From: Desulfobacterales bacterium
GTDB lineage: Bacteria > Desulfobacterota > Desulfobacteria > Desulfobacterales > C00003106
Direction: 5' to 3'
Length of the DNA: 7,821 nucleotides
Assembly: GCA_030613165.1 (NCBI GenBank)
Contig: JAUWMN010000062.1
Coordinates: 1-7,821 of the forward strand
Shown here: piece after piece, positions 1 to 5,758 of the stretch
Numbering within the stretch: the first letter of the stretch is position 1
Layout: the number at the start of each line of letters is the position of its first letter
Position numbers and translations under genes: made by a program
Notes under the pieces: generated by a model
The model's database searches: none
The model's input: only the letters and a program-made list of their open reading frames with translations
What the model was told of the DNA's origin: nothing

Positions 1-1286
1 GTCTGAGAAATATTCCCCTGATTTTCCCTAAGCTTCTGTACTAAATATGCCTTTTCAAAGTCTTTTTTGGCTTCTTTCAGTGATACGGACATAAAAAGCG
101 AGGAATCTTCCCTTGCGGTTTTTGTATGCGTATACGGTTCAGGGATGTCTTTAACATCGATGATTTTTTCGGAAGTCATTATTATTAATCTATCGAGAAG
201 ATTTTTCAGCTCCCGAACATTTCCAGGCCAATGATAATCCTGCAACAAGCGAATTGCTTCAGGTGTCATCTCTTTGGATTCTAATTTGTCGTTTTTAGAG
301 AACTCCTTTAAAAATTCTTCTACAAGAAGAGGAATGTCCTCTGTACGGTCCCTGAGAGCTGGGACCTCGATCGGCACCACATTCAGCCGGAAATAGAGAT
401 CCTCACGAAAACTTCCTTTTTCGATCTCTTCTTCGAGATTTTTATTGCTGGCTGCAATCACGCGGACATCTATCTTAAGCGTTCGGGTTCCTCCAACCCG
501 CTCGAATTTTTGCTCCTGCAAGATCCGCAAAATTTTTGCCTGTGTCTTTAGGCTCATGTCTCCGATTTCATCCAGGAAGATGGTCCCACCGTCTGCTAAT
601 TCAAACTTTCCTCGTTTTTTGCTGTCTGCGCTGGTAAAAGCGCCTTTCTCATGACCAAACAGTTCGCTTTCAATCAGCTCCTCCGGAATTGCGGCACAGT
701 TGACCTCTACAAGCGGGTATTCTGTTCGATTGCTCATTTGATGTACGGTGCGTGCTACCAATTCCTTGCCTGTCCCGTTTTCTCCGGTAATCAGAACCCA
801 TACGTTGGTCGGAGCGACGACCGCTATTTGTTGCTTTAACGCCTTTATCGCCGGACTTTCCCCTGTAATCCGACTTTTTCCGAGAGCCCTTCGTTTTAAA
901 AGCCGATTTTCTTCTTCAAGACGCCGAAAATTTAGAGCATTGTTAATGGCAACTATGACTTTATCTATGGAAAGAGGCTTTTCAATGAAATCATAGGCCC
1001 CCAGCTTGGTTGCCTTGACTGCCGTTTCAACACTTCCATGTCCTGAAATAATGATTACCTGGAGAAACGGATTGGTTCTTTTGATCTCTTTTAGGGTTTC
1101 TATTCCATCGATTCCCGGCATCCAGATATCCAGCAAGACCAGATCCGGCGACATTTCTTCGATCATCTTGAGGGCTTCATATCCATTATCGGCAGTAAGG
1201 GCTTCAAATCCTTCATCAGAAAGAATACCACTTAAAGACTGCAAAATGGAAGGCTCGTCGTCTACGATCAGAACAGTTGGAAACAT
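1..1286 (-). CDS. ntrX: NtrX-type sigma-54-dependent response regulator (C-terminus beyond window edge)
   Basis: Phosphorylation-controlled transcriptional activator that would use ATP to remodel sigma-54 RNA polymerase. I translated 428 codons by hand; the frame stays open to the left edge, so the gene is partial only because of the window. Receiver domain, residues 1-120: acidic pocket D9/D10, phospho-acceptor D53 (LLDIWMPG), S81, K103 in the FIEKP motif. AAA+ domain, about 140-365: Walker A GENGTGKE (168-175), sigma-54 contact loop GAFTSA (215-220), Walker B GTIFLDE (234-240), arginine-finger region FREDLYFRLN (293-302), sensor II WPGNVREL (353-360). The visible end (KLRENQGNIS) is the start of a Fis-type helix-turn-helix. 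It lies downstream of ntrY on the same strand, which supports NtrX rather than another NtrC paralogue. The start at 1286 has a strong ribosome site. The Ser in GAFTSA, where most relatives have Gly, is the oddity. Domain calls are secure; the NtrX name rests on kinase pairing and overall resemblance. Confidence 0.93.
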   Translation of the reverse strand, partial: MFPTVLIVDDEPSILQSLSGILSDEGFEALTADNGYEALKMIEEMSPDLVLLDIWMPGIDGIETLKEIKRTNPFLQVIIISGHGSVETAVKATKLGAYDFIEKPLSIDKVIVAINNALNFRRLEEENRLLKRRALGKSRITGESPAIKALKQQIAVVAPTNVWVLITGENGTGKELVARTVHQMSNRTEYPLVEVNCAAIPEELIESELFGHEKGAFTSADSKKRGKFELADGGTIFLDEIGDMSLKTQAKILRILQEQKFERVGGTRTLKIDVRVIAASNKNLEEEIEKGSFREDLYFRLNVVPIEVPALRDRTEDIPLLVEEFLKEFSKNDKLESKEMTPEAIRLLQDYHWPGNVRELKNLLDRLIIMTSEKIIDVKDIPEPYTHTKTAREDSSLFMSVSLKEAKKDFEKAYLVQKLRENQGNISQ

Positions 1287-1295
1287 AAATAAGCT

Positions 1296-1303
1296 TCTCC
1301 TTT
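1296..1303 (-). promoter_or_regulatory. Ribosome binding site of ntrX
   Basis: On the minus strand AAAGGAGA lies 9 nt before the ATG at 1286. It is the clearest Shine-Dalgarno sequence in this operon and fixes the ntrX start. It contrasts with the DUF4390 and ntrY starts, which have none, and suggests ntrX is translated independently rather than by coupling. Confidence 0.85.
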
Positions 1304-1310
1304 ACCAATT

Positions 1311-1341
1311 AGTTGCGAGTTGCGAGTTACGGGTTACGAGT
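1311..1341 (+). repeat. Heptad tandem repeat, left arm (RGTTRCG, 4.4 copies)
   Basis: Four successive 7-bp units (AGTTGCG, AGTTGCG, AGTTACG, GGTTACG) plus a partial AGT. Variation is confined to purine exchanges at two positions of the unit. The array lies between the ntrY stop and the ntrX start and is answered by an inverted array at 1433-1467. Such heptad arrays recall short tandemly repeated sequences described in some bacterial genomes. No coding role is visible. Confidence 0.9.
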
Positions 1342-1432
1342 CAAAAAGAGAAAACAACAAGAAATTGTAATGGATTAGGTAATAAGATAACAAGATTTAT
1401 TACACTACGCATCGACAGACGTGAAAGAAACC

Positions 1433-1467
1433 CGCAACTCGTAACACGCAACCCGTAACTCGTAACT
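1433..1467 (-). repeat. Heptad tandem repeat, right arm, inverted relative to 1311-1341 (5 copies)
   Basis: Five 7-bp units on the plus strand: CGCAACT, CGTAACA, CGCAACC, CGTAACT, CGTAACT, the reverse complement of the left-arm unit. A perfect 13-bp complementary core (1323-1335 with 1450-1462) extends with few mismatches, so the ntrY-ntrX intergenic transcript could fold into a long imperfect stem around an A-rich loop of about 90 nt. It begins 30 bp after the ntrY stop codon. It might act as a transcript-stability or partial-termination element, or simply be a repeat hotspot; the sequence alone cannot decide. Confidence 0.9.
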
Positions 1468-1497
1468 GTATTCATCTGTATCAAATGGAAACACCTA

Positions 1498-3708
1498 TCA
1501 TACCGGCAGTTCTATGACAAATATCGTTCCCACAGGATCATTGTCCCGCACCCGAATAAATCCCTTATGATCTGTAATGATCGAGCTAACAATAGAAAGT
1601 CCGAGTCCCATACCGGATTTTTTGGTCGAAAAATAAGGTTCAAAAAGCCTCAGCTTGTCTTCAGGGGATATTCCGGATCCGGTGTCGGCCACTTCCATGC
1701 GTACTATTTTCAATATGGGATCAAAGGAGACAATAATGCTGATGGTTCCTTTACCGTGGATCGCCGCGATTGCATTATCGAACAGATTGATCAAAACACG
1801 CTTCATCTGTTCTTTGTCTAAGTTGAGGATAGGAATGTCCGGACCGATGTCGGTTTTAAAAGCAATATGTGGATGTCCTTCTCGGTAAAGGATTAATGTG
1901 TCTTGTATTGTTTCGGGGAGACTGTTCGGCCGGGGATTAACGTTCGGCATACGGGCAAACGTGGAAAATTCATTAACAAGGTTTCGTATCTGATCGACCT
2001 GAGTTATAATGGTTTGAGTGCACTCGTCAAAGACCGCGGCGTCGTTTTGAAACAACTGACCGTATTTCCTTCGTATTCTCTGAGCAGACAGCTTGATTGG
2101 GGTAAGAGGGTTTTTTACTTCGTGGGCGATGCGACGCGCTACCTCCCTCCAGGCTGCCATCCTTTGCGCGCGTTCCAGTTGAGTCAGGTCATCAAATACC
2201 AGGACCAGCCCCATGTCACGGCCCGATTCATCTTTGAGAGCAGTAACATGTATCATGAGTGTGCGGATTCTATTATTTAGATTTATCCTCAAAGGTCTTT
2301 CTATTGCATTCCCCGGAGCGCTTGCCACTGACTGACGAATCTCCTCGGCAACTGCCAGAAGGTCCGGCTTTAATACCCGTCTATAGCTTTTTTTGAGAAT
2401 CTCTTCAGATTTTAGCCCCAGCAATTTTTCCGCTGATTTGTTTATGGTTGTAATCAACCCTGTTGCGTTAAGAGAAATTACGCCGGCCGATATATTTTCC
2501 AGAACTGTTTCCATATAACGACGTTTCTGTTCCGCTTCACTATTGGCTTCACGGAGTTCGCGTGTGGAACGCTCCAGGTCCCCTTTGCCTATCCTTAAAT
2601 CATGAGTCATCTTATTGAAGGCGTTCACCAGCGTTCCTACTTCATCATCGGCGATTTTGTCTATGGTAACGTTCAAGTCACCACCGGCAATCCGATGCGT
2701 ACCTTCCGCCAATGCCTGAATGGGTGTCGTTATTGTCTTGGCAAGATAAAAGCCGAACCATGTTGCACCGAAGATGATAAGGAGGGTTATAATCGCAAGG
2801 GTCATGAAATGGCTTAAGCGGATGGGCCGCCTTAGCATTTTAAGTTGCTGATATTCCTCAAAACCGAATGCAATGGATGAGAGCTGGTCAGTCAAGTTTC
2901 CAGCGAGTAGAGTGCTTACTACAACCACTCCATCAACTTCATCTCCTTCATTTGATGCGTTAATAGAACAGAGTGTTTTGATCAGTTCCCCGGAGGGTGT
3001 TTTTGATGTGATAGTAGAGCATTCTTTTTCTTGAAGTTCTCTTTGTATCAGATCAGCGGAAATCGTATCAAAAGAATCGCCGTCTAACTCAGGCCCGTGC
3101 ACAAGGACCAGTGGTTCCGACCTGGCTGAATATATCTCAACCGCTTGAATGTTGTAGGCGGTCCGTACTGTTTGAAGATAGTCCTTTAGTTGTTTTAGAT
3201 CTTGCGATCTTAGGTAGTTATTTGCGGTGATTTCCTTTGCTATTTTCCTTCCATAAAACTGATTGTCTGAGGCTATGTATTGGTATAATTGCTTTCCAAC
3301 GGAGAGAGAATTCTTGAGCGACTGTTCAACGGGGACATTAAACCAAAAATCGACACTTGCCGTTATTACCTGTATGGAGACAAGAAAAAGGAGGATAGTG
3401 GGAAGGAGCGCCATTCCTACAAAGGCAACGACTAACTTAGTGCGAAGCTTGGCCCCTATTACCTTATGCTTTCTCTCATAAATGAGCTTAACTACGTTTC
3501 TTAAAACCAAAAAGATCAGGAGAAGAAGCAGGAGCATATTTATATTGATCAAGATGAACATTAGAACGGTATTTGAGATAGGAAGGGTGCCAAAATGGAG
3601 AAATTTTGATTCTAAGTAACTGATGAGAGGTATAAGAATGGCGATAATTGCTATAATAATTAATTCGCGCTTGCGACGTTTTGTTTCTATAGGATTAGGG
3701 TTTGCCAT
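1498..3708 (-). CDS. ntrY: NtrY-type membrane sensor histidine kinase
   Basis: Inner-membrane sensor kinase, 736 residues, predicted to autophosphorylate and pass phosphate to NtrX. Hydrophobic segments at about 15-31, 45-70 and 91-117, then a periplasmic sensor region of roughly 180 residues (about 118-298), a further membrane segment (300-323), HAMP linker (about 322-375), short coiled coil, PAS domain (about 395-510), HisKA with phospho-acceptor H529 in RIAHEVKNPLTPIKLSAQRI, and a HATPase_c domain with N box N645, G1 box DTGSG (675-679) and G2 box GMGLGL (699-704). This order and the H-box sequence are characteristic of NtrY and unlike soluble NtrB. The start lies 2 nt after the upstream DUF4390 stop with no evident Shine-Dalgarno sequence, so translation is probably coupled. 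All catalytic boxes look intact. The stimulus is unknown; the NtrY name implies family, not proven nitrogen sensing. Confidence 0.94.
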   Translation of the reverse strand: MANPNPIETKRRKRELIIIAIIAILIPLISYLESKFLHFGTLPISNTVLMFILININMLLLLLLIFLVLRNVVKLIYERKHKVIGAKLRTKLVVAFVGMALLPTILLFLVSIQVITASVDFWFNVPVEQSLKNSLSVGKQLYQYIASDNQFYGRKIAKEITANNYLRSQDLKQLKDYLQTVRTAYNIQAVEIYSARSEPLVLVHGPELDGDSFDTISADLIQRELQEKECSTITSKTPSGELIKTLCSINASNEGDEVDGVVVVSTLLAGNLTDQLSSIAFGFEEYQQLKMLRRPIRLSHFMTLAIITLLIIFGATWFGFYLAKTITTPIQALAEGTHRIAGGDLNVTIDKIADDEVGTLVNAFNKMTHDLRIGKGDLERSTRELREANSEAEQKRRYMETVLENISAGVISLNATGLITTINKSAEKLLGLKSEEILKKSYRRVLKPDLLAVAEEIRQSVASAPGNAIERPLRINLNNRIRTLMIHVTALKDESGRDMGLVLVFDDLTQLERAQRMAAWREVARRIAHEVKNPLTPIKLSAQRIRRKYGQLFQNDAAVFDECTQTIITQVDQIRNLVNEFSTFARMPNVNPRPNSLPETIQDTLILYREGHPHIAFKTDIGPDIPILNLDKEQMKRVLINLFDNAIAAIHGKGTISIIVSFDPILKIVRMEVADTGSGISPEDKLRLFEPYFSTKKSGMGLGLSIVSSIITDHKGFIRVRDNDPVGTIFVIELPV

Positions 3709-3710
3709 GA

Positions 3711-4277
3711 TTAGTAGATAAAGTCAGAGGTGTGCCAATCCGTTTCAATGTTCCACGAAATAAAGAAGAGTATATAACGGAGGTAAAAAGGAAGAGAGCC
3801 GTCAGCAAGCTCGGCCTTCAGCCTGATCTGATAACGAGATCCCCTGGAAAGCTCCTTTAATGGGATTACAGCCAGATCTTCGACAGTTTCCATAATTTTT
3901 TGAGCCTCGACAAACGACCTGACTACGATTGGACTGTCATACTCGCCTCGTATTATGGTAAATTCGCTTTTCAAACTATCATACTTAATGGTGTGGTGGA
4001 TCTCCAGGTCGGCCAAATTTTCATCCGGCCAAAAATTACGAACCCGGTACAATGATACAAAAAATGTTAATTTAGTAGATACACCATTAAGGATGGCTTC
4101 TTTTACATCCTTGTTAAAAAACTTTTTCGCGTTGAAATAAAGGAGAACGTCGTCCCGGGTATTGGTGACTATAATGTCGGATAGTTCCGCTTTTCCGGCC
4201 ATCCCGTTCGAAGGAATCAGGAGCAGAACAATAAAGGTAAGAAAAGATATGGTCTTGTTTCTGAATGGATAACCCAT
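3711..4277 (-). CDS. DUF4390 family exported protein
   Basis: Protein of 188 residues from the chosen start. The N-terminus is a classic signal peptide: basic K8/R6, a hydrophobic stretch at 10-22, and a likely cleavage after SNGMA (residue 27). The mature part is about 160 residues of beta-rich character and ends in an aromatic stretch (SWNIETDW) typical of DUF4390 proteins, which in many proteobacteria are encoded directly upstream of ntrY-like kinases. Function is not known. Because it is exported and lies between lpxC and a kinase with a large periplasmic sensor, it might modulate that sensor or the envelope, which is inference. I chose the ATG at 4277, 2 nt after the lpxC stop, over an in-frame ATG at 4337. 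The longer version would overlap lpxC by 58 nt and bury the signal peptide behind 20 polar residues. No Shine-Dalgarno sequence is evident, so coupled reinitiation is likely. Confidence 0.85.
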   Translation of the reverse strand: MGYPFRNKTISFLTFIVLLLIPSNGMAGKAELSDIIVTNTRDDVLLYFNAKKFFNKDVKEAILNGVSTKLTFFVSLYRVRNFWPDENLADLEIHHTIKYDSLKSEFTIIRGEYDSPIVVRSFVEAQKIMETVEDLAVIPLKELSRGSRYQIRLKAELADGSLPFYLRYILFFISWNIETDWHTSDFIY

Positions 4278-4279
4278 TT

Positions 4280-5173
4280 TTAACCGGCCGCCATAGAAAC
4301 TTTGTCTTCTTCCGGCCAGGTGCTGGTTTGCCAGCAACGGGTCTGTGTAATGACCTTTTCCAGCAAAGCATGGTTTAGCGTGTGACCGGATTTGTTGGCA
4401 ATCACATGACCAATAATAGGCATGCCAAGCAGAGAAAGATCCCCAAGAAAATCTAAGATCTTGTGACGCACGAATTCGTCACTGTAACGAAGTCCGTCCT
4501 TGTTTAATATATTATTGCTCTGATCGATAACTATTGCATTATCGAGAGAACCACCCAGGGCGAATCCGTTTTTTTTCAAAAAATCTACTTGCTGCGCAAA
4601 TCCGAAAGTTCTGGCGCGGCTGATCTCTTGTTCAAATATCTCATTTTCTACGGAGATGGTAAGTGTCTGTTCCTTTAACATTGGATGTGGAAAATCTATA
4701 GTATAAGTTATCTTGAAGGAATCACAGGGAAAGATTCCCACTGATTTGCCGTCTTCCGCAACCTCGATAGGTTCTCTTATTACGAAAAAGCATCTTTTGC
4801 TCTCTTGTGCCCTAAACCCCACATTTTTAAAAAGACGTGTGAATGGCTCAGCGCTGCCATCCATAATCGGAATTTCAAATGAGTCGACCTCCACAAGGGC
4901 GTTATCAATCTCCATACCGGTAAATGCCGCCATCAAGTGTTCTATCGTGGATATGATGACCCCGTCGCTACTGATTGTGGTGGCTAAGCTGGTATCGATA
5001 ACCTGGCGAAAATGGGCATGTATGACGGGACGGTGAGAGATGTCGACACGAGCAAACTTAATTCCGTGGTTGACGGGCGCCGGATGAATAGTAAGACTTA
5101 CCATTTTACCTGAATGAAGCCCGATTCCGCTACAGTGAACCGAATTGCTTAATGTATGTTGCATTGTACGCAT
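4280..5173 (-). CDS. lpxC: UDP-3-O-acyl-N-acetylglucosamine deacetylase
   Basis: Cytoplasmic zinc amidase of the committed step of lipid A synthesis: it removes the acetyl group from UDP-3-O-acyl-GlcNAc. The 297 residues are close to the roughly 300 usual for LpxC. Visible motifs are the N-terminal CSGIGLHSG, E78-H79 of TIEHLMAAF (catalytic Glu and zinc His), IMDGSA (103-108), SRARTFGF (185-192), H237 and D241 of HKILDFLGD (two further zinc ligands), and H264 of SGHTLNH (catalytic His). All metal and catalytic positions known from characterised LpxC proteins are present. The start at 5173 is the first ATG after an in-frame TAA at 5183-5185; a second ATG three codons in is possible but lies farther from the ribosome site. 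It is the first gene of the leftward operon and is preceded almost at once by a palindromic element. The C-terminus (DKVSMAAG) does not match the extreme tail I recall for E. coli LpxC, so turnover control may differ. Confidence 0.97.
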   Translation of the reverse strand: MRTMQHTLSNSVHCSGIGLHSGKMVSLTIHPAPVNHGIKFARVDISHRPVIHAHFRQVIDTSLATTISSDGVIISTIEHLMAAFTGMEIDNALVEVDSFEIPIMDGSAEPFTRLFKNVGFRAQESKRCFFVIREPIEVAEDGKSVGIFPCDSFKITYTIDFPHPMLKEQTLTISVENEIFEQEISRARTFGFAQQVDFLKKNGFALGGSLDNAIVIDQSNNILNKDGLRYSDEFVRHKILDFLGDLSLLGMPIIGHVIANKSGHTLNHALLEKVITQTRCWQTSTWPEEDKVSMAAG

Positions 5174-5186
5174 AATATATTCTTAA

Positions 5187-5192
5187 TCCTCT
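5187..5192 (-). promoter_or_regulatory. Probable ribosome binding site of lpxC
   Basis: The minus strand reads AGAGGA, 13 nt before the ATG at 5173, which is longer than optimal. It lies 8 bp from the end of the palindromic element, so folding of that element in the mRNA could affect ribosome access. It supports the first ATG over the one at 5164. Confidence 0.5.
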
Positions 5193-5200
5193 GAGGCAGT

Positions 5201-5344
5201 GAGACCTTTGCATAATGCGACATTTTTTTTGTCAGGCAAGGAAGGTGAAAACCTTAACCGGAGGAATACATTGAGTATTTCGAGGATTAAGGTTTTGAAG
5301 CCTGACGCCGCATCACGAGGAAATGGCAGTTATGCAAAGGTCTC
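5201..5344. mobile_element. MITE-like palindromic element (144 bp) upstream of lpxC
   Basis: Terminal inverted repeats of 15 bp (5201-5215, GAGACCTTTGCATAA, and 5330-5344) are perfect; they extend to 16 bp if the flanking T/A at 5200 and 5345 is counted. Inside, further nested complementary segments occur: GTCAGGC (5231-5237) with GCCTGAC (5300-5306), AAAACCTTAA (5248-5257) with TTAAGGTTTT (5287-5296), and AATAC (5265-5269) with GTATT (5275-5279) around a 5-nt loop. The whole element can therefore fold on itself. The trinucleotide AGT flanks both ends (5198-5200 and 5345-5347), a possible 3-bp target duplication. There is no transposase. Size, terminal repeats and foldback structure fit a non-autonomous miniature element whose parent IS would be elsewhere in the genome. 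It sits 27 bp from the lpxC ATG and would be part of the leader of any transcript starting upstream. Confidence 0.75.
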
Positions 5345-5361
5345 AGTTTAATGTTGCTTAC

Positions 5362-5376
5362 GCAAGTAATATACCA
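5362..5376 (-). promoter_or_regulatory. Candidate sigma-54 (-24/-12) promoter for lpxC operon
   Basis: Reading toward lpxC the minus strand gives TGGTATATTACTTGC: invariant GG (5375, 5374) and GC (5363, 5362) are separated by exactly 10 nt. Seven of the most conserved consensus positions (TGG and TTGC) match; the two C positions of TGGCAC are T here. The predicted transcription start, about 12 nt downstream, falls near 5350, at the outer edge of the palindromic element. Presence of a sigma-54 activator gene, ntrX, in the same cluster makes it more plausible. A match this good could occur by chance in a region this size, so it is a candidate only. A weaker sigma-70 alternative on this strand is TACTAT at 5389-5394. 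Confidence 0.4.
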
Positions 5377-5420
5377 AAAGTCGGCAACATAGTACAAAAA
5401 TTAAGCTTATTTTAAAACGA

Positions 5421-5496
5421 CTATGAGGCTGCCCGAAAATTTGGGCCGTTTCTCACTCTTTTGCAGTAGGATCAAAATTCTCGGACAGCCTCATAG
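5421..5496. repeat. Second inverted-repeat element (22-bp arms, 76 bp)
   Basis: Arms 5421-5442 (CTATGAGGCTGCCCGAAAAT and two more bases) and 5475-5496 are reverse complements with two mismatches. Both mismatches would still pair as G-U in one strand's RNA. They enclose a 32-nt spacer. Arm sequence differs from the 5201-5344 element, so this is a separate unit. Arms beginning GAGGCTG(C/T)CCGA look like insertion-sequence ends, so a miniature or deleted element is likely; it could also act as a hairpin between the divergent transcription units. No open frame of note lies inside. Confidence 0.75.
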
Positions 5497-5647
5497 GCTG
5501 GGACAAGCTCCGTTCCGAATAATATAGTTTATATATTATCATCTAATACTCTTAATTTTTTGTCAATACCGGATACAAGAATGTTCTTTTAAATACACCA
5601 TGTGTGTTTTTAATGCAACAGTCTTTATTCTTAAAAACAAAAACAGC
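5497..5647. other. AT-rich intergenic stretch without a recognised gene
   Basis: This part of the divergent spacer is rich in A and T and has no open frame with a credible start. A weak imperfect hairpin around 5593-5612 (ATACAC with GTGTGT, followed by T residues) is the only local structure seen. I cannot assign a function. Confidence 0.6.
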
Positions 5648-5680
5648 TTGAAAACCATCAAAAAGGTATTTATATATAAT
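5648..5680 (+). promoter_or_regulatory. Candidate sigma-70 promoter for the CNNM/CBS gene
   Basis: TTGAAA (5648-5653) is followed after 17 nt by TATATA (5671-5676), which overlaps a perfect TATAAT at 5675-5680 (21-nt spacing from the same -35). The region is the most promoter-like on the plus strand and would give a leader of roughly 70 nt before the ATG at 5759. The surrounding AT richness makes chance matches easier. Confidence 0.45.
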
Positions 5681-5758
5681 ATAAAGACAATTTTCGGTAA
5701 TAGGTAATAGTATTCTTGAACTGAAAAAAATATCTGATTTGGGCCCTTGCCCGGTTAA

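Noticed and set aside
1293..1308. GG-N10-GC spacing upstream of ntrX on the minus strand
   Set aside because: The -12 part reads AAGC rather than TTGC, and the site coincides with the ribosome binding site, too close to the ATG for a promoter.
1006..1458. Plus-strand open frame of 150 codons
   Set aside because: It is antisense to ntrX and then runs through the heptad arrays; its composition and tail are explained by the opposite gene and the repeats.
2602..2817. Several plus-strand open frames inside ntrY and minus-strand frames inside the 5759-7716 genes
   Set aside because: All overlap well-supported genes in other frames, show no family motifs and no start signals.
4278..4337. Longer DUF4390 start (ATG at 4337) overlapping lpxC
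   Set aside because: It adds 20 residues before a textbook signal peptide and overlaps lpxC by 58 nt; the ATG at 4277 fits both the operon spacing and the export signal.
5271..5351. Short frame from TTG (26 codons) with an upstream GGAGG inside the palindromic element
   Set aside because: Too short, and the GGAGG falls in the foldback stem; coding potential is likely incidental, though such elements can add tails to reading frames.
5696..5709. GGTAATA repeated twice in tandem
   Set aside because: Only two copies; it has the 7-bp period seen elsewhere but is too short to call an array.
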